Shown: positions 8,936 to 18,120 of the stretch, one piece after another
Layout: every line of letters starts with the position of its first letter
How positions within the stretch are numbered: the stretch's first letter is position 1
NCBI RefSeq assembly: GCF_016937515.1
Contig: NZ_JAFHKM010000002.1
Location: 5,141,001 to 5,205,000, forward strand
Direction: 5' to 3'
Source of the DNA: Cohnella algarum
Lineage (GTDB): Bacteria > Bacillota > Bacilli > Paenibacillales > Paenibacillaceae
DNA length: 64,000 bases
Notes under the pieces: generated by a model
Database searches by the model: none
Seen by the model: the letters and a program-made list of their open reading frames with translations, nothing else
Told to the model about the DNA's origin: nothing
Made by a program: the position numbers and the translations under genes

Positions 8936-9562
8936 TTAGAAGCCGACGGCGGCTTTTTCGGCGTTGGCGATGCCTTCGGCGACGATCGCTTCCGCTTTGT
9001 CCGGCATTTGGTTGTGGCCTTCGACGATGACGTTCGTGAAATCGGTGACGCCGAAGAACATCATAATGTTGCGCACATAGTTCAAAGACATTTCGGCGGC
9101 CGCGGAAGGACCTTCGGAATAAATGCCTCCCCTTGCGTTAAGCAGCGCGACTTTTTTGTCCGGAATGAGGCCGACCGGGCCTTGCTCCGTATACTTGAAC
9201 GTTTTGCCCGCTTGGTAAATGTAGTCGATGTACGTGTGCAGAACGGCCGGAATCGTCAAGTTCCAAAGCGGGAAGCCGAAAACGACTTTGTCCGCGGCGA
9301 GAAATTGATCGATATATTTGCCCGCTACCTCAACGGCCGCTTGCTCCGCCGGCGTCAGTTCCATCCCCCGCGCAGCCTTGAAATTCCCGCTGATCATATC
9401 CGAGTTCATGTACGGCAGTTCTTCTTTAAACAGGTCGAGTTCGATGATCGTATCTTCCGGATGGCTTTTCCGGTAGCTGTCCAGAAACGCGTGATACAGC
9501 TTCACGCTGACGGCTTGTTCGATCGGCCGGTCGTTTGCTTTTACGAACAATACGGTACTCAT
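8936..9562 (-). CDS. azoR: FMN-dependent NADH-azoreductase
   Basis: The 208-residue flavodoxin-fold protein begins MSTVLFVKANDRP and contains the conserved FGFPLWNLTIPAVLHTYIDY FMN-binding region and an LLNARGGIYSEGP loop. Family members form dimers and reduce azo dyes and quinones with NADH. In bacilli they respond to quinone or thiol stress. The start has GGAGGG eight bases upstream, the length matches the family, and the gene has its own terminator. No MarR or HTH regulator gene is adjacent. Confidence 0.92.
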   Translation of the reverse strand: MSTVLFVKANDRPIEQAVSVKLYHAFLDSYRKSHPEDTIIELDLFKEELPYMNSDMISGNFKAARGMELTPAEQAAVEVAGKYIDQFLAADKVVFGFPLWNLTIPAVLHTYIDYIYQAGKTFKYTEQGPVGLIPDKKVALLNARGGIYSEGPSAAAEMSLNYVRNIMMFFGVTDFTNVIVEGHNQMPDKAEAIVAEGIANAEKAAVGF

Positions 9563-9664
9563 AAATCGTTCCCTCCAACATCCCTAATCTTTTTATTTGT
9601 TACTTTCTTTATTTTATATAGTTCGTTGCCGCCGTTCATCGGAAATTAGACCGAAAATAGGCGC

Positions 9665-9687
9665 AAAAAAAATCCGCCGAAGGCGGA
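9665..9687 (-). terminator. Terminator of the two-component operon
   Basis: TCCGCC, a TTC loop, GGCGGA and then a run of eight T on the minus strand, 49 bases after the regulator stop at 9736. Confidence 0.85.
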
Positions 9688-9735
9688 GGACCGGTCTTAC
9701 GACCAAGGTCTGAGACGGTCGTATTCGTTTGTGCG

Positions 9736-10395
9736 CTATTCCCTGTCGCCGAGCTTTTGCACCGCATAGAGCGCCGCCTGCGTCCGGTCCGCGAGCTGAA
9801 GCTTGCTCAAAATGCTGCTGACATGGGTTTTGACCGTTTTTTCGGCGACGACCAAATCCCGCGCGATTTCTTTATTGCTCAAGCCTTTCGTCAGCAGGCG
9901 CAGCACTTCCGTTTCTCTCGGCGTGAGCGTTTCGATCGCCTCGCGGCTTTGAAGCTCGGTCATCGGGGCAAGCCCGGGCGACAGTTGGGAAAGAAGCGCT
10001 TCGGCGATGTCGGGATGCAGCTGGATATTTCCTTTATACGCGCTTCGGATCGCTTCGGCCAGCTGGTCGGGCTCCGCGTCCTTCAGCATGTAGCCGACCG
10101 CTCCCGTCCGCAGAGCGGGCACGATGTGGCTGCGATCGGAAAAGCTGGTCAGGACGAGCACCTTTATTTCCGGATGCCGCTCCCCGATGATGGAGCTGGC
10201 CTCGATTCCGTCCATTACCGGCATGTTCAAATCCATGAGCACGATATCCGGCCGCAGCTGCTCGGCCTTTTCCACCGCTTCCTGCCCGTTCTGCGCTTCC
10301 CCGACGATTTCGAAGTCGGGCTGCATGTTCAAAAAGAAAGAAATGCCCTTCAAGACGATCTGATGATCGTCGGCGAGTAAAATTTTGATTTTCAC
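9736..10395 (-). CDS. NarL/LuxR-type response regulator
   Basis: The 219-residue protein has a receiver domain with DD at residues 9-10, phospho-acceptor Asp55 (IVLMDLNMP) and Lys in MLKDAEP. The C-terminal LuxR HTH carries TPRETEVLRLLTKGLSNKEI and VKTHVSSILSKL. The start is GTG at 10395, whose first bases overlap the TGA of the upstream kinase gene (GTGA), so translation is coupled and the two form one system. The target genes are not evident. Neighbouring genes in the same direction begin only after the terminator at 9665. Confidence 0.93.
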   Translation of the reverse strand: MKIKILLADDHQIVLKGISFFLNMQPDFEIVGEAQNGQEAVEKAEQLRPDIVLMDLNMPVMDGIEASSIIGERHPEIKVLVLTSFSDRSHIVPALRTGAVGYMLKDAEPDQLAEAIRSAYKGNIQLHPDIAEALLSQLSPGLAPMTELQSREAIETLTPRETEVLRLLTKGLSNKEIARDLVVAEKTVKTHVSSILSKLQLADRTQAALYAVQKLGDRE

Positions 10396-12056
10396 CGTTG
10401 CTCCCTTTCTTCGATGCACTTCGCTTCAATGACGTTGACGGGAATGGTCACTTTGACGACCGTCGGCTTGCCTTCCGCGCTTTCAATCGAAAGTTCCCCG
10501 CCGAGCGCTTCCGCCCGTTCGCGCATCGACCTCATGCCGAGCGAGTATCCTCCGGGTGTCTTATGCGGGACGAACCCTTTGCCCTTGTCCATAATTTCCA
10601 TCGTGGCGGATCGCTCCGACTTTTTTAGCCGAATGTAAGCGGCGTTCGCTCCCGAATGTTTTTTGACGTTGTTGAGCGCTTCCTGCCCGATGCGCCAAAG
10701 CGCCTCCTCGATCGATCGGGGCAGCGATTTGACGCCCTCCGCCCGCTCGTACACGATCAGGTCGATTTCCTGTCCGTACCGCTTCAACGCCGGCAGCAGC
10801 CCGTTCTCCAGACCGGCCGGATGAAGCTGCCAAATGAGCGCCCGCATTTCCTTCAGCACGTCCTGCGACAAATGCCGGATTTCCTGCAGCGACTGCAAGA
10901 CGACCGGCTCCCGATCGCCGAGCACCGTTTCCGCTCCCTTCGCGAGAAACGAAAGCGAGAACACCTTCTGCATGACCGAATCGTGCAAATCGCGCGCGAC
11001 GCGGTTTCGCTCTTCCATGCGCGCGAGCTCGCTGCGTTCCTCGTACAGGCGCAAATTTTCCACGCTTAGCGTAAAATGGTCGCCGAGCGAATACATGAAA
11101 TCTTTGTGGCACTCGTCGAATTGGCGCGGATTCGGACTGCCGATGAACAGGACGCCAAGCGAATGATTTCGGATGCGGAGCGGAATCGCGGCGGCCGACG
11201 CGAACGGGGGGATTCCCCCGTCAATCGCTCCGCTTTCGGCCGCACTGCCGTTTTCCGGGAGGACGACGAGCCGGTTGTCGAGGTAAGCCTCGTGGACCGG
11301 TCCGGCCAATTCCGCGGGCAAAGGCGTCCAGCCGGCTTTGGCCCTGGCGTCCGCATATTGCGCATGCAGCGCAAGCTGCCGCCCTTCGGCGAGAAATAGC
11401 GACACGTGGGCCCAGCCGAACGTTTTCCCGATAATGTTGACCGCCTGCGCCGGAAGCTCGCGGATATCCTGGATGGAGTGAAATTCCTGAATGACGTCGC
11501 CAAGCTTCGCGTACAAATACGCGCTCCGCTCTTGCGCCTGATACAGCCGGATCCGCTTGATGGCGGTTCCGATCTGCAGCGCGACCGCCTCCAGCAGGGA
11601 CAGCTCGCGCTTCGAGAACCGTTCTTTTCCCGCTTCCGCGACATTGAGCACGCCGAACCGGTCTTCCCCCGCGACGAGAGGAACGGTCGCGTGATGCGAT
11701 ACGCCGGCCGTATCGCCGAGCTTGTGCTCCACCGCGTAGGCGATGCGCGAACATTCGATAATGTTTACCGCGCGATGCAGCCGGTTTTGCCGGAACCGCT
11801 CCATGCACCAGCATTCGTCTCCGCACATGACCGCCCTTCCGTCGGCTTCGAGGGCGGGCGGGAGATGGCGGGCGGCCGCGCAGCCGTCGTTGCGGACGTC
11901 GTCGAGCAAAAAAATCCAGCCCGTCGAAAAACTCGTCACCTTCAACAGCTTGTCCAGCGCTTCGTTCAGCATATGATCCATATCGTTGGTCGTATTGATC
12001 AGTTCGGCGATTTCCTTGAGCGCCGCCAGCTCGTTTTCGCGTATTTCTCCGGTCAT
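10392..12056 (-). CDS. GAF-domain cytoplasmic sensor histidine kinase (HisKA_3)
   Basis: The 554-residue protein has no membrane segment. It has two GAF-like regions (about 15-165 and 180-320). The first carries Cys residues (GCAAARHLPP, CGDECWCMERF) that could bind a cofactor. A HisKA_3 dimerisation domain follows with the phospho-His in RVARDLHDSVMQKVFSLSF, then an HATPase domain (EALNNVKKHSGA). It resembles NreB/DegS/YhcY-type soluble sensors. ATG 12056 has a GGGGGAG site; an upstream in-frame TTG at 12092 overlaps the previous stop but has a poorer context. The ligand is unknown. The Cys cluster CGDECWC invites a redox or metal test. Confidence 0.88.
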   Translation of the reverse strand: MTGEIRENELAALKEIAELINTTNDMDHMLNEALDKLLKVTSFSTGWIFLLDDVRNDGCAAARHLPPALEADGRAVMCGDECWCMERFRQNRLHRAVNIIECSRIAYAVEHKLGDTAGVSHHATVPLVAGEDRFGVLNVAEAGKERFSKRELSLLEAVALQIGTAIKRIRLYQAQERSAYLYAKLGDVIQEFHSIQDIRELPAQAVNIIGKTFGWAHVSLFLAEGRQLALHAQYADARAKAGWTPLPAELAGPVHEAYLDNRLVVLPENGSAAESGAIDGGIPPFASAAAIPLRIRNHSLGVLFIGSPNPRQFDECHKDFMYSLGDHFTLSVENLRLYEERSELARMEERNRVARDLHDSVMQKVFSLSFLAKGAETVLGDREPVVLQSLQEIRHLSQDVLKEMRALIWQLHPAGLENGLLPALKRYGQEIDLIVYERAEGVKSLPRSIEEALWRIGQEALNNVKKHSGANAAYIRLKKSERSATMEIMDKGKGFVPHKTPGGYSLGMRSMRERAEALGGELSIESAEGKPTVVKVTIPVNVIEAKCIEEREQR

Positions 12057-12084
12057 GCCGCGCACTCCCCCCTTGCCTGGCGTT

Positions 12085-13059
12085 TTAATCAAGGAGCTCC
12101 TTGACGACGTTCGGAGGTTGGCGGCCGCCGAGCGCGGCGACCAGATTTTCGGCGGCGAGCCGGGCCATGTCCGTTCTCGTGCTTTGCGTAGCCGAGCCGA
12201 TGTGCGGCAGCAGCACGGCGTTGGGAAGCTTCGTCAGCGGATGGCTGTCCGATATCGGTTCTTCCTGATAGACGTCGAGCCCCGCCGCATAAATCCGGCG
12301 GTCGCGCAGCGCTTCGAACAGCGCTTGCTCGTCAACGGTTTCGCCGCGGGACGCGTTGACGAAGACGGCCGTTTTTTTCATGAGGTCGAATTCATTTTTC
12401 CCGATCAAATGGCGCGTATCCGCCGTAAGCGGCGTCATCAGCACGATAAAATCGGCTTCCGCAAGCAGCTCCTCCATTGTCCGGTACCGCGCGCCCAGCT
12501 CCTCCTCCGCATCGGGCTTGCGGGTACGGTTATAATAAAGGACGTTCATGCCGAAGCCCCATTTGCCTCTCCGCGCCACCGCTTCGCCGATCCTCCCCAT
12601 TCCGATAATGCCGAGGGTGCGGTGATGGACGTCGAGTCCGAACAGGCTCGAGCCGTCGGCCGGCGACCATCGTCCCGCCCGAATCCGGGCGTCCAGCTCG
12701 GCAAACCGCCGCGCGGCGGCCAGCATGAGGCCGAAGATCAGATCGGCGACCGTTTCGTCGAGGACGCCTGGCGTATTGGTTCCGACGATGCCCCGCCTCT
12801 TCATTTCGCCGATGTCGAAGTTGTTGTACCCGACGCCGATGTTGCTGATCGCCTTAAGGTTCGGCGCATGATCGAGCTTTTCCCGGGTGATTTTATCGGA
12901 CGTTGTCGTCAACAGGCCGTCGGCTTCCGCTAGCCGCCGCAAATATTGTTCCTCGGGAATGGGAACGGAATCGTTCCACATGAAATAATCGCAATGCTCC
13001 GCTATGTAAGTTTCGACCTCGGGCGGGACCGCCCTGGGAATAAAAACGCGAGGCTTCAA
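12085..13059 (-). CDS. D-2-hydroxyacid dehydrogenase (glyoxylate/hydroxypyruvate reductase type)
   Basis: The 324-residue NAD(P)-dependent dehydrogenase has a Rossmann motif GIIGMGRIGEAV. The catalytic triad is visible as Arg in NASRGETVDE, Glu in YQEEPISDSHPL, and His in LLPHIGSATQSTR. It likely reduces glyoxylate or hydroxypyruvate to the D-hydroxyacid. The start is TTG at 13059, about nine bases after GGAGGAG; the open frame extends further but only over the antisense of the CBS gene. Its stop lies 28 bases before the kinase start, so it may share a transcript with the kinase-regulator pair. Confidence 0.9.
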   Translation of the reverse strand: MKPRVFIPRAVPPEVETYIAEHCDYFMWNDSVPIPEEQYLRRLAEADGLLTTTSDKITREKLDHAPNLKAISNIGVGYNNFDIGEMKRRGIVGTNTPGVLDETVADLIFGLMLAAARRFAELDARIRAGRWSPADGSSLFGLDVHHRTLGIIGMGRIGEAVARRGKWGFGMNVLYYNRTRKPDAEEELGARYRTMEELLAEADFIVLMTPLTADTRHLIGKNEFDLMKKTAVFVNASRGETVDEQALFEALRDRRIYAAGLDVYQEEPISDSHPLTKLPNAVLLPHIGSATQSTRTDMARLAAENLVAALGGRQPPNVVKELLD

Positions 13060-13239
13060 TCCGATCAGCTCCTCCGAATAGGCTCCTGTTTCGTTCGACT
13101 CTAATGTACCGCTCGGGCGGCCGTTTCGCAAGCCGGGAGGCGGATGTCCGTGGACTCGGTTGATCGCGTATAGTAAAATGTTCTTCACAGCGGATAACAA
13201 ATTTTGGGAACGCTCGCATCCAAACGGGGGGGTTAAACG

Positions 13240-13689
13240 GTGCAAGCGCACGAGATCATGGTCGCCCGCGTCTATAAAGCGAAGGAAACGGACTCCGTCC
13301 GCTCCGTCATCGAGAAGTTCATCGAGTTCCGTATCGGCGGGATGCCCGTCGTGAACGAGCGGAACGAAATCGTCGCCTACATTAGCGACGGGGACATCAT
13401 GCGCTATTTGGGCCGAAACCGCAATTCGATCAGCGACTTCGTCTATGCTTACGCAACGTTCAACGGCTTTGCGGACAGCTTCGACGACCGCACCCGAAGC
13501 CTGCTCGAAACGAACGTCATGGCCATCGCCCGCAAAAAGGTCATAACGGTGGCCTGGGACGAGGAAATCGAAAATATCGCGGCGATTCTGGGGAAAAAGC
13601 AAATCAAAAAAGTGCCCGTCGAACGCAAAGGGGCGCTGGTCGGCATCATCAGCCGCGGCGACGTCATTCGCCATGTGTTCAAGCCTTGA
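13240..13689 (+). CDS. CBS-domain pair protein
   Basis: The 149-residue protein consists of two CBS motifs: IMVARVYKAKETDSVRSVIE with IGGMPVVNERNEIVAYISDGDI, and VMAIARKKVITVAWDEEIEN with KKVPVERKGALVGIISRGDV. Such stand-alone pairs bind adenine nucleotides and regulate partners. The GTG at 13240 follows a G-rich stretch (GGGGGGG about eight bases away). It is divergent from the dehydrogenase and convergent with nasC. No partner is evident. Confidence 0.85.
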   Translation: MQAHEIMVARVYKAKETDSVRSVIEKFIEFRIGGMPVVNERNEIVAYISDGDIMRYLGRNRNSISDFVYAYATFNGFADSFDDRTRSLLETNVMAIARKKVITVAWDEEIENIAAILGKKQIKKVPVERKGALVGIISRGDVIRHVFKP

Positions 13690-13732
13690 AGAGCCGCCGC
13701 GCGTTCTGGCGATCGCGAGCGGCTCCGGGAGC

Positions 13733-15906
13733 TTAATCCGGCTCCGCGCCGGCTTGCTCATCTTTCCAGGAACGGATGCGGACGGCCGCCGTTTTGAAAT
13801 CGGGCATTTTGCAAAACGGGTCGAGCAGCGGATTCGTCGCTTTGTTGACGTTTTGGACGGAGCCCCAGTGCATCGGGACGAACACGGTATCCTCCCGGAT
13901 GTCCCGCGTCACGCGGCCGCGGACGACGAAGCTCCCCCGGGGGACTCCACGCGCACAAGTTCTCCGTCCGTCACCCGATACTTGCGCGCCGTCTCCGGAT
14001 GGATTTCCATGACGTTTTCCAATTCGCGCGCCGCCAGCGTCGGACTTCTTCTCGTTTGCACGCCGGTCAAGTAATGCGAGAGCAGGCGCCCGTTCGTGAG
14101 CGTGATCGGAAACTCCTCGCTCGTGCGTTCTCCTTCGGGGCGTTGATCGACCGGGATGAAGACAGCCTTTCCGTCCGCATGGGCAAACGTATGTTCGAAC
14201 AGCCGCCCCGTGCCGGGATGTTCGGTCGACGGACAAGGCCAGTAAATTCCTTCCTCCCGGCGCAGCCGTTCGTACGTAATGCCGTAATAATCGGCGATGC
14301 CGCCCTTGCTTGCGAGCCGCAATTCGTCGAAGATGTCCTCGGCGCTTCCGTACGAGAACAAATCCCCTTTGCCGAGCAGCTCCGCCAGCCGGCAAAGCAC
14401 CCGCCAATCGTCCCGGGCTTCCCCAGGGGCCGGTCGGCCGGGTTCGCGCAGCAGAACGCGGCCTTCCAGATTGGTCAACGTGCCTGCGTTCTCGAGAAAC
14501 GACGTGACCGGCAGCACGACGTCGGCCAGCTGCGCCGTTTCCGACATAAACATGTCCGCGACGACCAGAAAATCGAGCTTGCGCAAACCCTCCTCGACAA
14601 AATCGGCATTCGGATTCGAAACGATCGGATTCGAGCCCATAATGAACAGCGTGCGGATGTCCCGGCGATGGACAAGCTCCATCATTTCGTAAGCCGACAC
14701 GCCTTTGCCGGGCAGCTCCTCCGGGCGGACGCCCCACACGCCGGCCACGTACTCGCGGTCCTTCTCGTTTTCGATCAGCCGGTAGCCGGGCAGCTGATCC
14801 GCTTTCTGTCCGTGCTCCCGCCCGCCCTGGCCGTTTCCTTGGCCGGTAATGGCGCCGTATCCGCACCCTTTTCGGCCGATTTTGCCCGTCGCCAGCACGA
14901 TATTCAAAAAGTTGCGCACGGCCATATGTCCGTCCGCATGCTGCTCGACGCCTCTCGCGGTGCAAACGATGCCGGTCCGCGCTTGCCCGAACGCCTTCGC
15001 GGCCCGCGCGATCGCCTCCTCGCCGACACCCGTGATTTCCGCGATTTCCGCAAGGCTCAGGCTTTGGACGTGCCGCTTAACCTCCTCGAAGCCGTTCGTC
15101 CGCAAGCGGATAAACGCCTCGTCCGTCAGGCCTTCCTCGACGATCGTCTTCAGCAGGCCGCTTGCGAGCGCCGCGTCCGTGCCCGGCTTCGGTTGCAGAT
15201 GAAGGTCCGCGAGCGCGGCCGTCGCCGTCTTCCGCGGATCGATCACGATGAGGAAAGCTCCGTTTTCTTTCGCCCTCGTAAAATATGGCATGAGCGTGGG
15301 CTGGCACTCCGCCACGTTCGTGCCGGCCAGAATGATGCATTCGGCGTGCGGAATGTCGGCCAGCGGGAACGTCAGCCCCCGGTCGACCCCGAACGTCTTG
15401 ACGCCGGCGGACGCGGCGGCGGACATGCAAAACCGTCCGTTGTAATCGATATAGCGCGTCCCGAGCGCAAGCCGGGCGAATTTGCCGAGCAGGTAGGCGG
15501 ATTCGTTCGTCAGCGAGCCGCCGCCGTATACGCCGACGGCATCCGCTCCGCAAGCCGCGCGCGTCGAGCGGAACCGGTCCGCGACCGCGGCGAGCGCCTC
15601 CTCCCATGTCGCCTTCTCGAACCGGCCGTCGACTTTGACGAGCGGCTCAAGCAGCCGTTCCTTGCTTAACGCGTGCTGGTACGAATGGATCCCTTTTACG
15701 CACAGCCGGCCTTCGGAAGCGGCGTTCGCCGCCCCTTCGATCCGGTAAACCGGCCGTTTGCCCGGCTCGATCTGCTCGATGATGTCCAGTTTGCATTGCA
15801 CGCTGCAAAACGGACATTGCGAGCGGCTTACGCGCCGCCCGGCGTTTCCCGATTCCGCCTGAATCGTCCGTTCCATGTTTGCCGTCGCTCCTTCCGTTCC
15901 AGTCAT
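13733..15906 (-). CDS. nasC: Assimilatory nitrate reductase catalytic subunit NasC, frameshifted near the C-terminus
   Basis: Molybdopterin oxidoreductase with an N-terminal [4Fe-4S] site (CPFCSVQC, then GRLCVKG). The likely Mo-ligand Cys is in YNGRFCMSAAASAG, and AITGQGNGQGGREHGQKADQ contacts molybdopterin. As read, the frame stops at 13909 after SPGGASSSAAA. The expected C-terminal molybdopterin domain (SFVVRGRVTRDIREDTVFVP, then MHWGSVQN) continues in another frame to 13733. Adding one C in the C5G5 run at 13934-13943 restores a 724-residue protein. The ATG overlaps the nasB stop (ATGA). Nitrate is reduced to nitrite in the cytoplasm with electrons from NasB. The break is probably a sequencing artefact. 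Confidence 0.85.
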
Positions 15907-18080
15907 CGAACCGCCGCCTCCTCCGCATGCGTAACCGATTCATCCGCGCCTGCGCTTCGCATGGCGCCAGTCCGTTCCGCTCTCCAGCTGTCGAGCCATT
16001 CTTCCCTCGTCTCCGGGTCCAGCAGCCGTTCGCGTACGGCGGACAGCCCGACCCGGTCGATCCATTCCCAAACCGCTTCCCCGTAAAAAGCGGTATGCCG
16101 ATACCATTGGACGCAGGCAACGGCCATGTCCAGCGCCAGCGCTTCCGGCAGCCCGGCGGCAACGAGCTGAGCCGGCTTGACCGGATGCTCCGCATGCCCG
16201 CCGCCGTACAGCTCCCAACCGGCCGGCGCGGACAGCAGGCCGAAGGCGCTGACGAGATGGCCGACCGGATCGTTCGCCCCTCCCGAGACGGCGGCTTCCG
16301 CCGGAGCGGGCAGCCTCAGCCCTTGAAAGCTGGCTTCCAGCTCGCTTCCGAGCTCCGGCGGCGTCAAGACGAACGCTTCGCCGGACGCGCTCGCCCGAGC
16401 CGAGCCTGTTCTGACGCGCAGGCCGGGCGAACGATCCCCGTTCGCCCGGGTAACGCTAGACAGGCCGGCCGGCGCGAAAGCCGCTTTTTCCAATTCGATA
16501 TAATAGCGGAGCGCGCCGCGGCAAGTCGGACATCCGGACGGCCGCTTCCAGCCCAGCGCCGCCATCGCTTCTTCCGCGCTGTCGAACGTTTCCGCCCGAA
16601 CCGCCTCCTTGATCGCGGCATGCCCCATGTCCGCGCACCCGCAGACGGCGGGCTCCGGCGTCCCGCCGCCGCCCGGGCCGGCGGCTTCGGCCAGCCGGAT
16701 CAGCGCGGCGACGAGCGGCCGGCAGCCGCCGCAAGAACCGGAAGCCTTGGTTTTGTCGCGCACCTGCTCCACGGTTTTGGCGCCATCCTCCCGAATCGAG
16801 CACAGGATGGCGCCTTTCGAAACGCCGTTGCAGGCGCAGACGGCCCCCGAATCCGGCATCGCTTGCGCCGCCTCCAGCGAGCCGTCCGCTTCGGCCGGCT
16901 TCTCCTGGCTCAGCACCGAAACGGACGCGCCGCGCTTCAGCAAATCGAGCAGCCGCGGACCGTCCGACGCGTCTCCGTACAAAATAGCTCCGGCCACCTT
17001 TCCGCCGATCGACGTCACCTTCCGGTAGGTGCCGCGAACGCCGTCGTACGCCTGGTAGGCCGTCTCCGCTTCCTGCTCCCCGATGAGGCCGGCCGAAAAC
17101 ATTTCGACTCCCGATACTTTCAGCTGCGCGAACGGGATCGAGCCGGCATACGGCTCCGTCGGAAGCCCGCACAGCGTTCTGGCGAGCACCTTCCCCTGCT
17201 CGTAAAGCGGGCTGACAAGTCCGTACACGATGCCGCGGTGCTCCGCGCATTCGCCTACCGCGTATACGTCCTGGACGTTCGTCTGCAAATAATCGTTCAC
17301 GACGATGGCCCGGTGCGTCGCGATGCCGCTTTTTTCCGCCACCGCGACGTTCGGGCGAATGCCGACGGCCACGACGATCAAATCCGCCGCCAGCTTCGTC
17401 CCGTCGGAGAACAGCAGGCCTTCCGCCTTTTTGCGCCCGGCAACCTTGACCGTCTGCTTTCCGAGCAAAAAACGCATGCCCTGGCTTTCCAGCTCTTTGC
17501 GCAGCATTTCCGCGGAAACGCGGTCGAGCTGCCGGTTCATTAAATAAGAAGCGTTATGGACCACATCGACCTGCATGCCCAAATTGAGCAAGCCGCGGGC
17601 GGCTTCCAGGCCGAGCAAGCCCCCGCCGATGACCGCGGCCTTCGTTCCCCGCTTCGCCGCCTCCTTGATCGCGTCGCAATCGTCGATCGTCCGGAATCCC
17701 GTCACTCCCGGCTTGTCGATGCCCGGAATCGGCGGAATGAACGCGGTCGAGCCGGTCGCGACGATAAGCCGGTCGTACGGAACGGTCATGCCCGATTCCG
17801 TTCTGACGCGCCTCTCGGAAACCAGAATCCGCTCCACCGTCTCGCCGGCGTGCAGCCGGATGCCGTTCTCTTCGTACCACGACCAATCGTTTAAAATAAT
17901 TTCGCCGTTCGACGCGCTGCCCTGCAGCACTTTGGACAGCAGGATGCGATTGTAGTTCGGTCTCGGCTCGCTGCCGAAAACGGTGATCTCGTAAGCGTCC
18001 GGGGACAGCCGGACGATCTCCTCCACGCATTTGATCCCGGCCATTCCGTTGCCGATGACGACCAGTTTGTTTTTCTCCAA
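15903..18080 (-). CDS. nasB: Nitrate reductase electron-transfer subunit NasB
   Basis: The 725-residue flavoprotein has an N-terminal FAD/NAD(P)H domain (VVIGNGMAGIKCVEE, AAVIGGGLLGLEAA, VYAVGECAEH). Two BFD-like [2Fe-2S] segments follow: one with Cys in VCACNGVSKGAI and SCGGCRP, one with VCGCADMG and GCPTC. The last ~170 residues resemble a degenerate sulfite/nitrite reductase half-domain with no paired cysteines to hold siroheme/[4Fe-4S]. It is therefore not NirB but the NasB diaphorase that feeds NasC. The TTG start at 18080 is preceded by GGGAGGGG. It lies between moeA and nasC in one operon. Confidence 0.87.
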   Translation of the reverse strand: MEKNKLVVIGNGMAGIKCVEEIVRLSPDAYEITVFGSEPRPNYNRILLSKVLQGSASNGEIILNDWSWYEENGIRLHAGETVERILVSERRVRTESGMTVPYDRLIVATGSTAFIPPIPGIDKPGVTGFRTIDDCDAIKEAAKRGTKAAVIGGGLLGLEAARGLLNLGMQVDVVHNASYLMNRQLDRVSAEMLRKELESQGMRFLLGKQTVKVAGRKKAEGLLFSDGTKLAADLIVVAVGIRPNVAVAEKSGIATHRAIVVNDYLQTNVQDVYAVGECAEHRGIVYGLVSPLYEQGKVLARTLCGLPTEPYAGSIPFAQLKVSGVEMFSAGLIGEQEAETAYQAYDGVRGTYRKVTSIGGKVAGAILYGDASDGPRLLDLLKRGASVSVLSQEKPAEADGSLEAAQAMPDSGAVCACNGVSKGAILCSIREDGAKTVEQVRDKTKASGSCGGCRPLVAALIRLAEAAGPGGGGTPEPAVCGCADMGHAAIKEAVRAETFDSAEEAMAALGWKRPSGCPTCRGALRYYIELEKAAFAPAGLSSVTRANGDRSPGLRVRTGSARASASGEAFVLTPPELGSELEASFQGLRLPAPAEAAVSGGANDPVGHLVSAFGLLSAPAGWELYGGGHAEHPVKPAQLVAAGLPEALALDMAVACVQWYRHTAFYGEAVWEWIDRVGLSAVRERLLDPETREEWLDSWRAERTGAMRSAGADESVTHAEEAAVR

Positions 18081-18120
18081 CGTCCTTCCCCTCCCTATCG
18101 CCGGGTTTTCTACGGGTTTT

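Noticed and set aside
12085..13761. Extended 558-codon frame for the D-2-hydroxyacid dehydrogenase
   Set aside because: The first ~230 codons are antisense to the CBS gene; the conserved start is the TTG at 13059 with its own ribosome site.
13909..13943. Programmed ribosomal frameshift in nasC
   Set aside because: No slippery heptamer or downstream pseudoknot is apparent and the same single-base loss recurs in an unrelated gene; error or mutation is simpler.
15903..18080. Assignment of the large flavoprotein as NirB nitrite reductase
   Set aside because: The siroheme/[4Fe-4S] cysteine pairs are absent and it is coupled to nasC; NasB fits better.
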